Part shown: positions 46,295 to 56,583 of the stretch, piece after piece | Position numbering within the stretch: the first letter of the stretch is position 1 | How the letters are laid out: every line of letters starts with the position of its first letter | Made by a program: the position numbers and the translations under genes | Source: Saccharibacter sp. EH611 | Lineage (GTDB): Bacteria > Pseudomonadota > Alphaproteobacteria > Acetobacterales > Acetobacteraceae | DNA length: 64,000 nt | NCBI RefSeq assembly: GCF_009834765.1 | Contig: NZ_WVHP01000021.1 | Span: 310,001 to 374,000, forward strand | Direction of reading: 5' to 3' | Notes under the pieces: generated by a model | The model's database searches: none | The model's input: only the letters and a program-made list of their open reading frames with translations | What the model was told of the DNA's origin: nothing

Positions 46295-47014
46295 ATGACG
46301 GGGCACCACTTCGTTTTAGTTGTGGATAATGATGCAGAAGTGCGGCGTGAGCTGGCTGAGCATATTCATCGTGAACCGTCGTTAGACGTCATTGAGGCTA
46401 CTGCATTAAGTGAAGCACGGCAGAAGGTAACGGCTGACGATATGCGCGTTGATGCGCTCCTTCTTGATGAAGCGCTTCCAGATGGTGACAGTGTTGAATT
46501 TTGTATGGAATTGCGGCAGCAAAAGATCAAAATACCGATTTTGATGATGACGACCTCTCGAGAGGAAGCGGTTATTGTCGCGGGGTTGGATGCGGGGGCG
46601 AATGACTATGTCACCAAGCCGCTTCGTGTTCGTGAACTTATGGCACGCCTTCGGGCCCAATTACGTACGTTTGAGAATAGTGAAGATGTCATGCTCGATG
46701 TCGGGCCTTATATTTTCAGACCTGCTCATAAGCAATTAGTAGACCCAAGCCGAGGACGGCGGATTCATTTGACAGAAAAAGAAACGTCTATTTTGAAGTA
46801 TCTTTACCGTGTAGGGCACAAGTCTGTGAGCCGTGAAGTGCTTCTTAATGAGGTCTGGGGGTACAATGCTGGCGTGACGACCCATACGCTGGAGACACAT
46901 ATTTATCGTCTTCGACAAAAGATTGAGCCGAACGCACAACGTAATGCTCTTGTTGTGACAGAAGGGGGCGGGTATCGCCTCAATGCGTATGCTCCGGCTT
47001 CGGAGCATTGCTAA
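46295..47014 (+). CDS. OmpR-family response regulator, no adjacent kinase
   Basis: A two-domain regulator of 239 residues. The receiver (about 1-125) has VVDNDAE for metal binding, the phospho-acceptor Asp in ALLLDEALPDGD, MMTTSREEA and the conserved lysine in VTKPLRVREL. The winged-helix domain (about 140-235) has LTEKETSILKYL, SREVLLNEVWGYNAGVTTHTLETHIYRLRQKIE and GGGYRL. All catalytic residues are in place, so it should be phosphorylated. No histidine kinase is encoded nearby; the gene follows the antiporter by 50 bp and converges on galE. The target is unknown. Confidence 0.88.
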   Translation: MTGHHFVLVVDNDAEVRRELAEHIHREPSLDVIEATALSEARQKVTADDMRVDALLLDEALPDGDSVEFCMELRQQKIKIPILMMTTSREEAVIVAGLDAGANDYVTKPLRVRELMARLRAQLRTFENSEDVMLDVGPYIFRPAHKQLVDPSRGRRIHLTEKETSILKYLYRVGHKSVSREVLLNEVWGYNAGVTTHTLETHIYRLRQKIEPNAQRNALVVTEGGGYRLNAYAPASEHC

Positions 47015-47054
47015 GAGGCGATACAGACATAATGTCAGCATTGCCACGTTATGT

Positions 47055-48041
47055 TTAGTCGCTGTAACCATGAGGATGGGCAGAGCGCCATTTAAAGACT
47101 GTCTCAATAATTGCGTCTAAGTCTGTAAATTGCGGTGTCCATCCTGTGTCGCGTCGTAGTATCGAAGCATCAGCAACGAGCATCGCGGGGTCTCCAGCGC
47201 GTCTTGGTGCGGCTTCCCAAGGTACGGTGTGGCCTGTAACGCGCTCTACGCTGCGGATAACGTCTAGGTTGGAATAGCCATGTCCTGTGCCAACATTGTA
47301 ACGGACACTGCGATCATCAATCTGGTCAAGTAGGCGGATATGGGCATCAGCAAGGTCTGTTACATGGATGTAGTCGCGGATACATGACCCGTCCGCTGTT
47401 GGATAGTCTGTTCCAAAAAGTTGCAATGCTGGTCGCCGCCCAAGAGCCGCGTCAATAGTGAGAGGGATGAGGTGTGTCTCTGGGCGATGATCTTCTCCTG
47501 CACGTCCCTGAGGATCGGAGCCGGCAGCGTTGAAATAGCGTAGGCAGCCACTGCGAAGTTGGTGGATTTGATCTGCCCAATACAGCGTACGCTCAATCAT
47601 GAGTTTGCTTTCTCCGTAGGGAGAACCGGGTTGGATTAAAGCATCATCAGGGATTGGTGTAGTGCGTTCGGGGCCCCCAAACAAAGCAGCAGTGGACGAA
47701 AAAACAATTTTACGAACATTATGTTCAATACATGCTTGGATGAGGTTTAGTGCGGTTTGCGTGTTGTAACGAATATAATGCAAGGGATTGCGCATACTAT
47801 CCCCCACGAGGGAGAGAGCAGCAAAGTGGAATACGCCATCCCAAGGGCCATCTGCAACACACTCCTGTGTTGCAGAGAGATCCATAAGGTCAACCTGACG
47901 GAGTGTCACACCACCAGGTATAGCCTGATGATGGCCTGTGCTGAGATTGTCCAGAACGACCACTTCATGTCCGCGGTCATGTAATGCAAGAACAAGATGG
48001 CTCCCCACAAAGCCAGCCCCGCCGGTCACTAAATAACGCAT
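47055..48041 (-). CDS. galE: UDP-glucose 4-epimerase
   Basis: Interconverts UDP-glucose and UDP-galactose for polysaccharide or galactose use. It has 328 residues with the NAD motif LVTGGAGFVGSHLVLAL at the start, VVLDNLSTG, the catalytic Ser in FSSTAALFG, the YGESK Tyr/Lys pair and the C-terminal substrate region IRDYIHVTDLADAH. Length and motifs fit GalE, but UDP-GlcNAc epimerases look alike. The galE stop faces the regulator gene. Confidence 0.9.
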   Translation of the reverse strand: MRYLVTGGAGFVGSHLVLALHDRGHEVVVLDNLSTGHHQAIPGGVTLRQVDLMDLSATQECVADGPWDGVFHFAALSLVGDSMRNPLHYIRYNTQTALNLIQACIEHNVRKIVFSSTAALFGGPERTTPIPDDALIQPGSPYGESKLMIERTLYWADQIHQLRSGCLRYFNAAGSDPQGRAGEDHRPETHLIPLTIDAALGRRPALQLFGTDYPTADGSCIRDYIHVTDLADAHIRLLDQIDDRSVRYNVGTGHGYSNLDVIRSVERVTGHTVPWEAAPRRAGDPAMLVADASILRRDTGWTPQFTDLDAIIETVFKWRSAHPHGYSD

Positions 48042-48061
48042 TCTACTTCTCCAATGGAACC

Positions 48062-48856
48062 TTAAAATGAAATATCGATCATGACAGGCACGTGATCAGA
48101 TGGACGCTCCCAGTCGCGCGCTTCTTTTAGGACTGTGATGTTTTGGAGGGAAGGAAGGATGTCTGCTGTGAGCCAAATATGGTCAAGGCGGCGGCCACGA
48201 TTGGATTTTTTCCAGTCACGGTTGCGGTAAGACCACCATGTATAGAGTTTTTCGGGTTCAGGAATGAGGTGGCGCATAGCGTCTTGAAAGCCGGCGTGGC
48301 ACCAGTCCTGCAAGCGGGAGGTTTCGGCTGGTGTGTGGCTGACGATCTTTAAGAGTTGTTTATGGCTCCACACATCATGTTCATATGGAGCAATGTTGAG
48401 ATCACCAACTAAAATGCTGCGTGTTGGAGGGTTTTTGCGAAACCATTGGGTCGCTTCATCAACAAATGACAGCTTGTGGGCAAATTTATCATTCTTGTCT
48501 GGATCAGGGATGTCGCCGCCTGCAGGCACGTAGAAATTATGTATCTGAACAGGCCCGCTCTCAGTCTCTACAAAAGCGGCAATATGGCGGCAATCATCGC
48601 GTTCGCACCAGCGCGGTGTATCTTCGCGGAGGCGGAGCGGAAGGCGTGAAAGAATAGCCACGCCATTATAGCTTTTCATGCCTTTATAGAATTGATGGGT
48701 AAAGCCAAGTTCTGCGAGGGCTTCCTTAGGGAAAAGCGGATCAGGAACTTTTGTCTCTTGCACGCACATCACATCGGGAGAATATTTTTCTGCAAGACGC
48801 TGAAGGAGAGGTAAACGCAAGCGGAGAGAATTCATGTTCCAAGTGATGAGGCGCAT
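48062..48856 (-). CDS. xthA: Exodeoxyribonuclease III
   Basis: An AP endonuclease/3'-5' exonuclease for base-excision repair, EEP superfamily, about 264 residues. Motifs seen are RLITWNMNSLRLRLP, VQETKVPD with the metal Glu, NFYVPAGGDIPD, VGDLNIAP, the RLDHIW segment and the catalytic His in PSDHVPVMIDI. The ATG at 48856 places the family start first and has GAAGGA upstream; in-frame starts up to 48940 would add 28 residues of unlike sequence. It starts 20 bp upstream of galE on the same strand and is divergent from the dipeptidase gene. Confidence 0.92.
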   Translation of the reverse strand: MRLITWNMNSLRLRLPLLQRLAEKYSPDVMCVQETKVPDPLFPKEALAELGFTHQFYKGMKSYNGVAILSRLPLRLREDTPRWCERDDCRHIAAFVETESGPVQIHNFYVPAGGDIPDPDKNDKFAHKLSFVDEATQWFRKNPPTRSILVGDLNIAPYEHDVWSHKQLLKIVSHTPAETSRLQDWCHAGFQDAMRHLIPEPEKLYTWWSYRNRDWKKSNRGRRLDHIWLTADILPSLQNITVLKEARDWERPSDHVPVMIDISF

Positions 48857-48952
48857 GCAATATCGATCCTTCAGTGGGCTTTTGGGTGGAGGGGTCTTGT
48901 GACTATGCTCTGACATCGCGATGTAAAGGATATCAAGCATTCAGGGAAGATC

Positions 48953-49984
48953 ATGACACAGAAGCCTCTTATCACATTTGATACGCATATTGATATTTCG
49001 TGGCCTGAGCGGACAGCAGCAGGGTTGCCTGCATGGGTGGGGGAGACGCAAGAGGATTTGTGGAAGCGAGAGACATCGCGTCGCTTTACAGTGCCAAAAG
49101 CGCAGCAGGGGGAGCTAACAGCCGCTTGTTTGGCCGCCTATATTCCGCAATTTTTACTGACGCCGGAAGGGTATGAGGCGGCGTGGAAGCGTGTTCAGGC
49201 AATGCTAGAGACCATTCACACAAGTGTTGCGTGTGCTCCAGAAAAGAATCAGGCACGTCTGTGCGTAACGGAACGTGACATCCGTGAAGCCGTTGAGAGG
49301 GGGACGGTGGCGATTGTCCCTGTGGTCGAGAATGGTTACGCGATTGGAGAAGATCCATCACGTATTGCTTGGCTCGCCCAGCAATATGGGGTGCGCTATA
49401 TGACGCTCACCCATAATGGCCATAATCAGCTTGCTGATGCGGCTGTGGCGCGGGGAGAGGCCGAGAAAAAATATGGAGGCCTTTCTACGCTGGGGCGTGA
49501 GGTGATCGCGGAGATGAACCGTCACGCGATGGTGGTTGATGTATCCCATACATCCAAGCAGAGCATGATGCAGGCAACGGAGCTGTCGAGCGCTCCTGTG
49601 TTAGCGAGCCATTCGTGTGTGCGCGCTTTATGCGATCATCCGCGCAATTTGGACGATGAGCAGCTGGATCGTTTGCGTGATACGGGTGGGTTACTTCAAG
49701 TCACGGCGATGGGAGCGTTCCTAAAACGAGGCGGAGGTGGAACGCTGGAGACGCTAATTGACCATATTACCTATGCGGTGCAGCGCATAGGGGTGGAGCA
49801 TGTTGGGTTTTCGTCAGACTTTGATGGTGGAGGCGGCATAGAGGGCTGGGAAGATGCCTCTCAAACAGCTTCTGTTATTGAGCGCCTTAAACAGGCTGGT
49901 TTCGATGAGAGTGAACGGCGTGCCTTATGTGGTGAGAATATGATGCGCCTTTTAAAACAGGCTGAAAATGCTGCATTGCAATAG
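48953..49984 (+). CDS. Membrane-dipeptidase-family (M19) zinc dipeptidase
   Basis: A 343-residue renal-dipeptidase-like metalloenzyme. The zinc ligands are visible as DTHID near the start, VENGYAIG, VVDVSHTS and LASHSCVRALCDHPRNL, and the substrate Asp in FSSDFDGGGG. No signal peptide is present, so it is probably cytoplasmic. Bacterial relatives cleave dipeptides, some D-amino-acid containing, but the substrate is unknown. The start ATG is behind AGGGAAGATC. Nothing in the neighbours suggests a pathway. Confidence 0.87.
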   Translation: MTQKPLITFDTHIDISWPERTAAGLPAWVGETQEDLWKRETSRRFTVPKAQQGELTAACLAAYIPQFLLTPEGYEAAWKRVQAMLETIHTSVACAPEKNQARLCVTERDIREAVERGTVAIVPVVENGYAIGEDPSRIAWLAQQYGVRYMTLTHNGHNQLADAAVARGEAEKKYGGLSTLGREVIAEMNRHAMVVDVSHTSKQSMMQATELSSAPVLASHSCVRALCDHPRNLDDEQLDRLRDTGGLLQVTAMGAFLKRGGGGTLETLIDHITYAVQRIGVEHVGFSSDFDGGGGIEGWEDASQTASVIERLKQAGFDESERRALCGENMMRLLKQAENAALQ

Positions 49985-50286
49985 GGTGTCAAGGGGAAAC
50001 ATAAGGAAATTTATGCAATAATGATCAAAATTGTCCACTATTTTTTCACCATGAGGGATTGACATAAGTCTTCCTCTTAAAACTCATCTGTGATTTCTTG
50101 AGGAAACTCAAAAGCAAAAGGAAACTTTATTTTTCAGCACGTTATGATGATTGATTAAAAAATAGGCAATTTGAAGGCAGAGAAGAGAACTCCTGCTGTG
50201 CGGGCGTTTGCTCTCGTTGTATTCACAGGGTTATCCACAGGAATAGTGGATGAGTGCACAGAGTGCCGTGTCGAGGGAATGAAACG
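49985..50286 (+). other. AT-rich gap before uvrC with two DnaA-box-like sites
   Basis: No gene is seen in these 302 bases. The middle is AT-rich. Near the uvrC start are a consensus DnaA box TTATCCACA (50231-50239) and a one-mismatch neighbour GTATTCACA (50219-50227), both in the same orientation, 12 bases apart. I see no terminator. It may be the uvrC promoter region. Confidence 0.4.
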
Positions 50287-52200
50287 ATGGAAAGTCATAG
50301 TGATGGAGAGGGAGCGGATACCGTTAAAGGTGTAGCGGTCATCAAGAAGACTCTTAAACTGATTCCTGACCGTCCCGGTGTCTATCGCATGCTAGGGGCT
50401 AAAGGAGAGGTTCTGTACGTCGGAAAAGCTCTGAACCTTAAAAAGCGCGTTGTGTCTTATACGCACGTTGCTCGTTTACCCGAACGTTTGCGCCTCATGG
50501 TGTCATTGACAGCGGATATGGAAATCGTTGTGACGCAGACAGAGGCTGAAGCTCTGCTGCTGGAGGCTAATTATATTCGGCGGATGCAACCGCGGTTTAA
50601 TATTCTGCTTCGTGACGATAAAAGCTACCCATGGCTGCTTCTAACCGGCAATCATAATTTCCCACGACTAACGCGTCAGCGTGGGAGGCCGCAAAAAAAT
50701 GCTGTTTATTGGGGGCCGTTTGCGTCGTCCAAGGCCGTTGAGCAAACGATGCAGGTGCTTCAACGTGCTTTTTTACTCAGGACATGTAGTGATTCTGACT
50801 TTGCGTCGCGTACACGCCCTTGCTTGCAATACCAAATAAAGCGCTGTTCAGCTCCATGTGTGGATCGTATTTCACGTGGTGACTATGCGAATCTTGTTGC
50901 CCAAGCCCGAGCTTTTCTAGCAGGAGGAGGCCGTGAGCTACAGCAGCAGCTCACCCAAGAAATGGAAGAGGCAGCAGAGGCGATGGCCTTTGAGCGTGCA
51001 GCACTGATTCGGGATCGTATTCGCGGTTTCGCAAATCTTCGTTCCTCGAATGTAATCAATCCTACCACTATTGACGAAGCAGATGTGATTGCGTTGTGGC
51101 AAGAGGCAGGACGCACGGGAATACAGGTTTTCTTCATCCGCGGCGGGCGTAATAATGGGAATCGCGCCTTTTATCCGCAGCACGATCAGGATGAAACAGC
51201 CGAATCGGTGTTGAGTGCGTTTCTGATCCAGTTTTATGACGATAAGCCACCGCCAGCGCAGATAATTACTCATGTTTCTTTGTCAGAGAAGAAACTGCTT
51301 GAAGAGGCATTATCGCTTCAAAAAGGGCGGAAAGTTCAGATTTTGCAGCCACAACGCGGGGATAAGAAGGCGGTATTGGATCATGCGCTTCTGAACGCGA
51401 AGGAAGCTCTTGAGCGTAAGCTTGCGGAAAGCGCGGGGCAGAAGAAGCTTCTAGAAGGTGTTGCTGAGCTGTTTGACCTTCCTAAACCACCATCACGGAT
51501 TGAGGTGTACGATAACTCTCACATCATGGGGCAGTGCCCTTATGGTGTTATGATTGTTGGTGGGCCAGAGGGGTTCGTGAAACGAGCATACCGTAAATAC
51601 GCTATTCGGGGGCCCGTCACACCGGGGGATGATTTTGGGATGATGCGAGAGGTTATGACGCGGCGCTTCTCCCCCGCACGGCAAAAAGAGGGCTTGGAAG
51701 GAGAGCGTGACCAATGGCCTGATTTGCTGTTGATTGACGGAGGGAAGGGGCAGGTCAGCGCTGTTCGTGCAATTCTTGAGGAGCTGGGCGTCACGGATGT
51801 ACCGATTGTTGGTATTGCCAAAGGGGAGGATCGTAACGCAGGGCGAGAATGGTTTTTAGTGCAAGGAAAAGAACCATTCCAGCTGCCCCCGCAGGATCCT
51901 GTGCTCTATTATCTTCAACGGTTGCGTGACGAATCCCACCGCTTCGCGATTACAACACATCGGGCAGGGCGATCTAAAAAATTGGTGAAGTCAGGGCTCG
52001 ATGACGTGCCGGGCATTGGGTCTGTGCGGAAAAAAGCGCTCATGACGCGTTTTGGCTCGTTAAGGAATATTAAGTTGGCTTCGATAGAGGAATTAGGGCA
52101 TGTGCCTGGAATTAATCACGAAATGGCGCAGGTCATTTATGGATATTTTCATCCAGAATGGGTAAGACAGCAGAGTGCCCTGAAGGAGCTGCATGATTAA
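50287..52200 (+). CDS. uvrC: Excinuclease ABC subunit C
   Basis: Makes the two incisions of nucleotide-excision repair with UvrA/UvrB. It has 637 residues from ATG 50287. In order: the N-terminal GIY-YIG nuclease domain ([18 protein letters not shown]), a UVR coiled-coil segment ([24 protein letters not shown], around 200-230), the RNase-H-like domain with [22 protein letters not shown] and GIAKGEDRN, and the C-terminal helix-hairpin-helix pair ([26 protein letters not shown]). ATG 50287 is preferred to the in-frame start at 50254 because it has GAGGGAAT upstream. pgsA follows 72 bp later. Confidence 0.94.
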   Translation: MESHSDGEGADTVKGVAVIKKTLKLIPDRPGVYRMLGAKGEVLYVGKALNLKKRVVSYTHVARLPERLRLMVSLTADMEIVVTQTEAEALLLEANYIRRMQPRFNILLRDDKSYPWLLLTGNHNFPRLTRQRGRPQKNAVYWGPFASSKAVEQTMQVLQRAFLLRTCSDSDFASRTRPCLQYQIKRCSAPCVDRISRGDYANLVAQARAFLAGGGRELQQQLTQEMEEAAEAMAFERAALIRDRIRGFANLRSSNVINPTTIDEADVIALWQEAGRTGIQVFFIRGGRNNGNRAFYPQHDQDETAESVLSAFLIQFYDDKPPPAQIITHVSLSEKKLLEEALSLQKGRKVQILQPQRGDKKAVLDHALLNAKEALERKLAESAGQKKLLEGVAELFDLPKPPSRIEVYDNSHIMGQCPYGVMIVGGPEGFVKRAYRKYAIRGPVTPGDDFGMMREVMTRRFSPARQKEGLEGERDQWPDLLLIDGGKGQVSAVRAILEELGVTDVPIVGIAKGEDRNAGREWFLVQGKEPFQLPPQDPVLYYLQRLRDESHRFAITTHRAGRSKKLVKSGLDDVPGIGSVRKKALMTRFGSLRNIKLASIEELGHVPGINHEMAQVIYGYFHPEWVRQQSALKELHD

Positions 52201-52272
52201 AACATTGCCGGTTGTAAGAGAGCTCCTTTGACGAGATGATGACCATTATTTTTTCCTCTTGGATGTAAGCAG

Positions 52273-52842
52273 ATGCTGACAGATCTTCCCAATCTTTTGA
52301 CGCTTCTGCGGATTGCCGCCATCCCTGTTTTGGTAGGACTCGTAGCTACTCAGAACCAAACCGCCTGCATAGTGGCTTTTGGTGTCTATATCGCTGCTTG
52401 TATTACAGACTACTTTGATGGTGCCTTGGCCCGTTCACGCAAGCAAACGTCAGATCTAGGGCGTATGATGGACCCTATCGCTGATAAGCTTCTGGTCGGA
52501 GCAATGTTGTTGGTGCTTGCGGGGACTCAACAGTTACAGCTTTGCGCACTTTATGCGGCGATTATCATTATGCTGCGTGAAATTGCTATCAGCGGCTTAA
52601 GAGAGTTTATGGCATCACGCCGTGAAACAGTGCCTTCAACGCGCTTGGCGAAGTGGAAGACCGCTATTCAAATGTTTGCCATTGGTTTCCTCGTGTTGGG
52701 TGATAGAGGTGGAGAGGTGCTTCATCTTTCGTGGTTGCCTCTGACAATGATAGGGAGTGTCCTGTTGTGGGTCTCTGTCGTGCCTACTCTCGTTAGTGGG
52801 TGGGGTTATCTTCGTGCTGGCTTCTCTCGTATGGGAGTATGA
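52273..52842 (+). CDS. pgsA: CDP-diacylglycerol-glycerol-3-phosphate phosphatidyltransferase
   Basis: Makes phosphatidylglycerol phosphate, the precursor of phosphatidylglycerol and cardiolipin, at the inner membrane. The 189 residues hold about four hydrophobic segments and the CDP-alcohol motif (DG..AR........G...D...D) in DYFDGALARSRK followed by DLGRMMDPIADK. The order uvrC-pgsA is common in alphaproteobacteria. The gene supplies the substrate used by the cardiolipin synthase at 19350. Confidence 0.93.
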   Translation: MLTDLPNLLTLLRIAAIPVLVGLVATQNQTACIVAFGVYIAACITDYFDGALARSRKQTSDLGRMMDPIADKLLVGAMLLVLAGTQQLQLCALYAAIIIMLREIAISGLREFMASRRETVPSTRLAKWKTAIQMFAIGFLVLGDRGGEVLHLSWLPLTMIGSVLLWVSVVPTLVSGWGYLRAGFSRMGV

Positions 52843-53038
52843 GGGGCTGCAGAGAGGACAGTCCTTTGTTTTTTCTGTTATAAATATGTCGCAGCGAATG
52901 AGTGATGTGCAAAGAGCCTCTATCCTTGATGGAAGAGTTGCGCAAAAGTCATTCTTGGAGCGTGTCGAGCCGTTTGTATGGGCTGTGTTATGGTAACATA
53001 CGCTTTATGGCTTTAATTTAAGGCAAGAGAGAGGTTGA

Positions 53039-53749
53039 ATGAAAAAGGTCGCCGTTCTGATGCTGTGTCTTGCGGCGAGCGGATGTGCGGGCCTCAAGAA
53101 ACATTCAGAAGATACTTTCTGGCCTTTTGGTGATCCAAACGCTCCTAAGAGTGAGAGTGAAAACTTTCGTCGTGTTCGTGGTGAGTATGTAGCAGAACAG
53201 CCTCTTGTGACTCAGCAAGGGGATGTATGGCCGGGGCAGCCTGATGCTGTACCAACCGTTAAGGATATGAATAATCCTAACAGTCGCTTTAGTCGCTCTT
53301 TTCAGCGTTCAATCAAAGGGCTTAATAGCGATCTTGACCAGCAACAGCTGGCTAATGGTGAAACATTGGCTCTTGGTGAAAATGTCGCGACCGAAAAAGG
53401 GGTACAACGTCGGAGCAGCGCTTCAGAGCCTGGGAGTTTGCCTTCTCATGTTCCTGATCGCGCCAAAAACTATTTAGAGGGGCCTAACCGTAAGAGTGTC
53501 GCTATTCCAAATGGCGATGGAACGACCACGCTAGTGGGGCCTGATGGCACTGTGCGTGTTGTTCGGGGGGATCCTACAGTGGCGATGCAGCAGCCTGCTC
53601 AGCGTGCTTCTACACCATCTAAAAAGCATGATGATAAACCGCATCATAAGAAGCACCATAAACATGGCGATACTTCGTCAAAGAAGAAGCATGAGCATCA
53701 CAAAAATCCTGCTCATAAGAAGCATCATCACAGGCTTTTTGGCGCATAA
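53039..53749 (+). CDS. Probable lipoprotein with His/Lys-rich tail
   Basis: A 236-residue protein with no family I recognise. The first residues are basic then hydrophobic and lead to a lipobox-like ASGC (cysteine 16), so a lipid-anchored envelope protein is likely. The middle is hydrophilic (Asp/Asn/Pro/Gln-rich) and probably disordered. From about residue 195 to the end it is a Lys/His run with 13 histidines in about 42 residues. A comparable His tract sits in the unrelated exported protein at 1758. Ribosome site GAGAGAGG supports the ATG. Role unknown; metal or anionic-surface binding is only a guess. Confidence 0.65.
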   Translation: MKKVAVLMLCLAASGCAGLKKHSEDTFWPFGDPNAPKSESENFRRVRGEYVAEQPLVTQQGDVWPGQPDAVPTVKDMNNPNSRFSRSFQRSIKGLNSDLDQQQLANGETLALGENVATEKGVQRRSSASEPGSLPSHVPDRAKNYLEGPNRKSVAIPNGDGTTTLVGPDGTVRVVRGDPTVAMQQPAQRASTPSKKHDDKPHHKKHHKHGDTSSKKKHEHHKNPAHKKHHHRLFGA

Positions 53750-53805
53750 TATTGAGGGAACGCATTTTTTTTAGTGATTGAAACCTCTTCAAGGAAGAGA
53801 AAGAC

Positions 53806-53896
53806 TTGACCTGAAGGGCACAACACATCATTGTTCCCACCCAAAGGTGGGGTATGCTGCTTGGACAAAAAAGCGGTGTCCCTTAACACGGCAGCA
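53806..53896 (+). promoter_or_regulatory. Probable promoter-leader of rpmG
   Basis: TTGACC (53806-53811) is a good -35 box with only a weak -10 (CATTGT, 53829-53834). Downstream a CCCACC/GGTGGG hairpin (53836-53851) is followed by a TGCTGC/GCAGCA stem (53855-53860 with 53891-53896) that closes just before the GAGGGG ribosome site. Leader-based control is possible but unproven. Confidence 0.3.
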
Positions 53897-53910
53897 GTCC
53901 GAGGGGTATT

Positions 53911-54078
53911 ATGGCCAAGACAAACGTTATCAAAATTCGTCTCGTTTCTTCCGCAGATACGGGGTATTTCTATGTCACGAAGAAGAACGCACGCTCTGCG
54001 ACAGGGAAGATGGAAGTGCGTAAGTACGATCCAGTAGCCCGCAAGCACGTTCTCTTCCGTGAAGCAAAGATCAAGTAA
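53911..54078 (+). CDS. rpmG: 50S ribosomal protein L33
   Basis: A 55-residue large-subunit protein. The translation [18 protein letters not shown] begins like known L33 proteins and ends with the family tail [10 protein letters not shown]. It has no zinc-binding cysteines, so it is the C-minus (zinc-independent) form. ATG 53911 has GAGGGG seven bases ahead. A terminator follows at 54104. The gene converges on ftsB. Confidence 0.95.
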   Translation: MAKTNVIKIRLVSSADTGYFYVTKKNARSATGKMEVRKYDPVARKHVLFREAKIK

Positions 54079-54103
54079 CCCACTTTGTTGATGTGGTTAC
54101 AAG

Positions 54104-54130
54104 AAAAGCGGCCTTAGGGCCGCTTTTTTT
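54104..54130. terminator. Intrinsic terminator of rpmG
   Basis: AAAAGCGGCC (54104-54113) pairs with GGCCGCTTTT (54118-54127) around TTAG, ending in a T7 run. It may also serve the convergent ftsB through the A-run. Confidence 0.9.
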
Positions 54131-54173
54131 ATGTGCTCTCACTAAAGTGCTGCGCTTTGGGAGCGATAGGATA

Positions 54174-54503
54174 TTAATAAAGATGTTCATGGTCGCCGTA
54201 AGGGACCACAATATCGCCTTCACGCGTGTTGTTGAGCATCGTGCGACTACGTTCATCAAGCATGTCAGGGTCGAGCGCTTGTTCACCCAAAGCTGTGACA
54301 CGGCGATGCCAGATATCTTGTTCCTGATGAGCGTCGTGCAAAGCCTGCTGAGCTTGAGACAACAATATACTGCGCTGTTGGTAGGCTTCTATGCCATGCG
54401 CTCCATGAAGAGCATTCCAGATGAAATAAGCGGTGAGCGCAAGGAAAATGCAAGGAGGTAGCGTAGCTCGAAGCCCGCGTTGCATTAGGCTGGTAGCACT
54501 CAT
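54174..54503 (-). CDS. ftsB: Septum formation initiator FtsB (DivIC family)
   Basis: A small bitopic membrane protein of 109 residues linking FtsL and FtsQ in the divisome. One membrane helix (about residues 17-35, LPPCIFLALTAYFIWNAL) is followed by a periplasmic coiled-coil segment rich in Gln/Ala (RSILLSQAQQALHDAHQEQ). The start at 54503 has GGGAGGA seven bases upstream; a start 11 codons earlier is less likely. The eno-ftsB order supports the call. Sequence conservation in this family is low. Confidence 0.78.
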   Translation of the reverse strand: MSATSLMQRGLRATLPPCIFLALTAYFIWNALHGAHGIEAYQQRSILLSQAQQALHDAHQEQDIWHRRVTALGEQALDPDMLDERSRTMLNNTREGDIVVPYGDHEHLY

Positions 54504-54576
54504 TCTTCCGTCCTCCCGTAGAGCCCCTCTGGACATATAGAAATGGCAGAGAAATACCCTATCGGAATTTTTGACA

Positions 54577-54617
54577 AAGAAAAAGCCTCCGCCCCTAGGA
54601 AAAGGGACGAAGGCTTT
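54577..54617 (-). terminator. Terminator of eno
   Basis: On the minus strand AAAGCCT (plus 54611-54617) pairs with AGGCTTT (54582-54588), with an inner CGTCCCT/AGGGGCG stem of one wobble pair, followed by a TTTTC tail. It lies between eno and ftsB, so ftsB is read through or has its own promoter. Confidence 0.65.
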
Positions 54618-54651
54618 CGCTAAGAGAACAGATAGAAACTATCTACGTCAC

Positions 54652-55968
<1,317 letters not shown>

Positions 55969-56040
55969 CTATGATTAGGCCCGGGTTACCCCGCTAACAC
56001 TATATTTCAGTCTCAAAATCGGAGCCCGAGGTCAATTGAT

Positions 56041-56523
56041 ATGAAGCCTTTTCCTGTTGTAGCTGCCATGTTTCTTTTGCTGGGCGGTATTTTTTGCTTT
56101 TTAATGGGAGGGTGGCTATTCCTAGCTGGTGTCCTTGTCCCATTGCCTCATCTCAGTGTGGTGATGCTGCTTTATGGCGGTTGTCTTCTTGCGTTTCAGG
56201 GGGCTATTCATTGGGGGTTAACGGTTGAGAAACCAGAGATTATTCTCCCTCAGGGGAGTGGCGCTTCTGAAAGACGACGTGTCTTTCTGGGACTCGCTTT
56301 TTTCCTTTGGGGGTGGGTTGCGCTGTGCGTAGGTCTGCTATGCACCATACAAAGTGGTTACGCGATGATCATCATCGGGTTTATCGGTGGGTTTTCTCTC
56401 GAACGAGTCGCAGCACGTCGTGGTGAACTGCCTCAGGGTTTCTTGCTGATTAAGGGTGTTCTTACCACTTTGATGGTTCTGGGCTTTCTAGCAGCTCTTA
56501 TGTCGCCACAGGGGCATTTCTAA
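56041..56523 (+). CDS. Small membrane protein, possibly DUF3429 family
   Basis: A 160-residue protein with about five hydrophobic segments (near residues 5-28, 35-58, 80-100, 104-122 and 135-155), almost no soluble domain and a basic break RRR at about 78-80. The pattern resembles the DUF3429/TMEM69-like proteins, but I recognise no diagnostic motif and the family call is tentative. The function is unknown. It is divergent from eno across 111 bp and ends with a 12-bp stem hairpin, so it is a self-contained transcription unit. Confidence 0.7.
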   Translation: MKPFPVVAAMFLLLGGIFCFLMGGWLFLAGVLVPLPHLSVVMLLYGGCLLAFQGAIHWGLTVEKPEIILPQGSGASERRRVFLGLAFFLWGWVALCVGLLCTIQSGYAMIIIGFIGGFSLERVAARRGELPQGFLLIKGVLTTLMVLGFLAALMSPQGHF

Positions 56524-56535
56524 CGATCAGTGCAC

Positions 56536-56582
56536 AGTCGTATCTCTGAGTGGGTAGAGCTTTAAAAGAGATACGACTTTTC
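56536..56582 (+). terminator. Hairpin downstream of the small membrane protein
   Basis: AGTCGTATCTCT (56536-56547) and AGAGATACGACT (56567-56578) pair perfectly over 12 bases around a 19-base loop, followed by a short U-run (TTTCT). Intrinsic terminator or 3'-stabilising stem. Confidence 0.65.
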
Positions 56583-56583
56583 T

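Noticed and set aside
49985-50286. Chromosome replication origin
   Set aside because: Only one perfect and one near-perfect DnaA box, no box cluster and no origin-typical neighbours such as dnaA, dnaN or hemE; kept only as a possible DnaA-binding site.
52757-52996. A 79-codon plus-strand frame at the end of pgsA
   Set aside because: It overlaps pgsA in another frame and continues into a gap without a ribosome site or conserved features.
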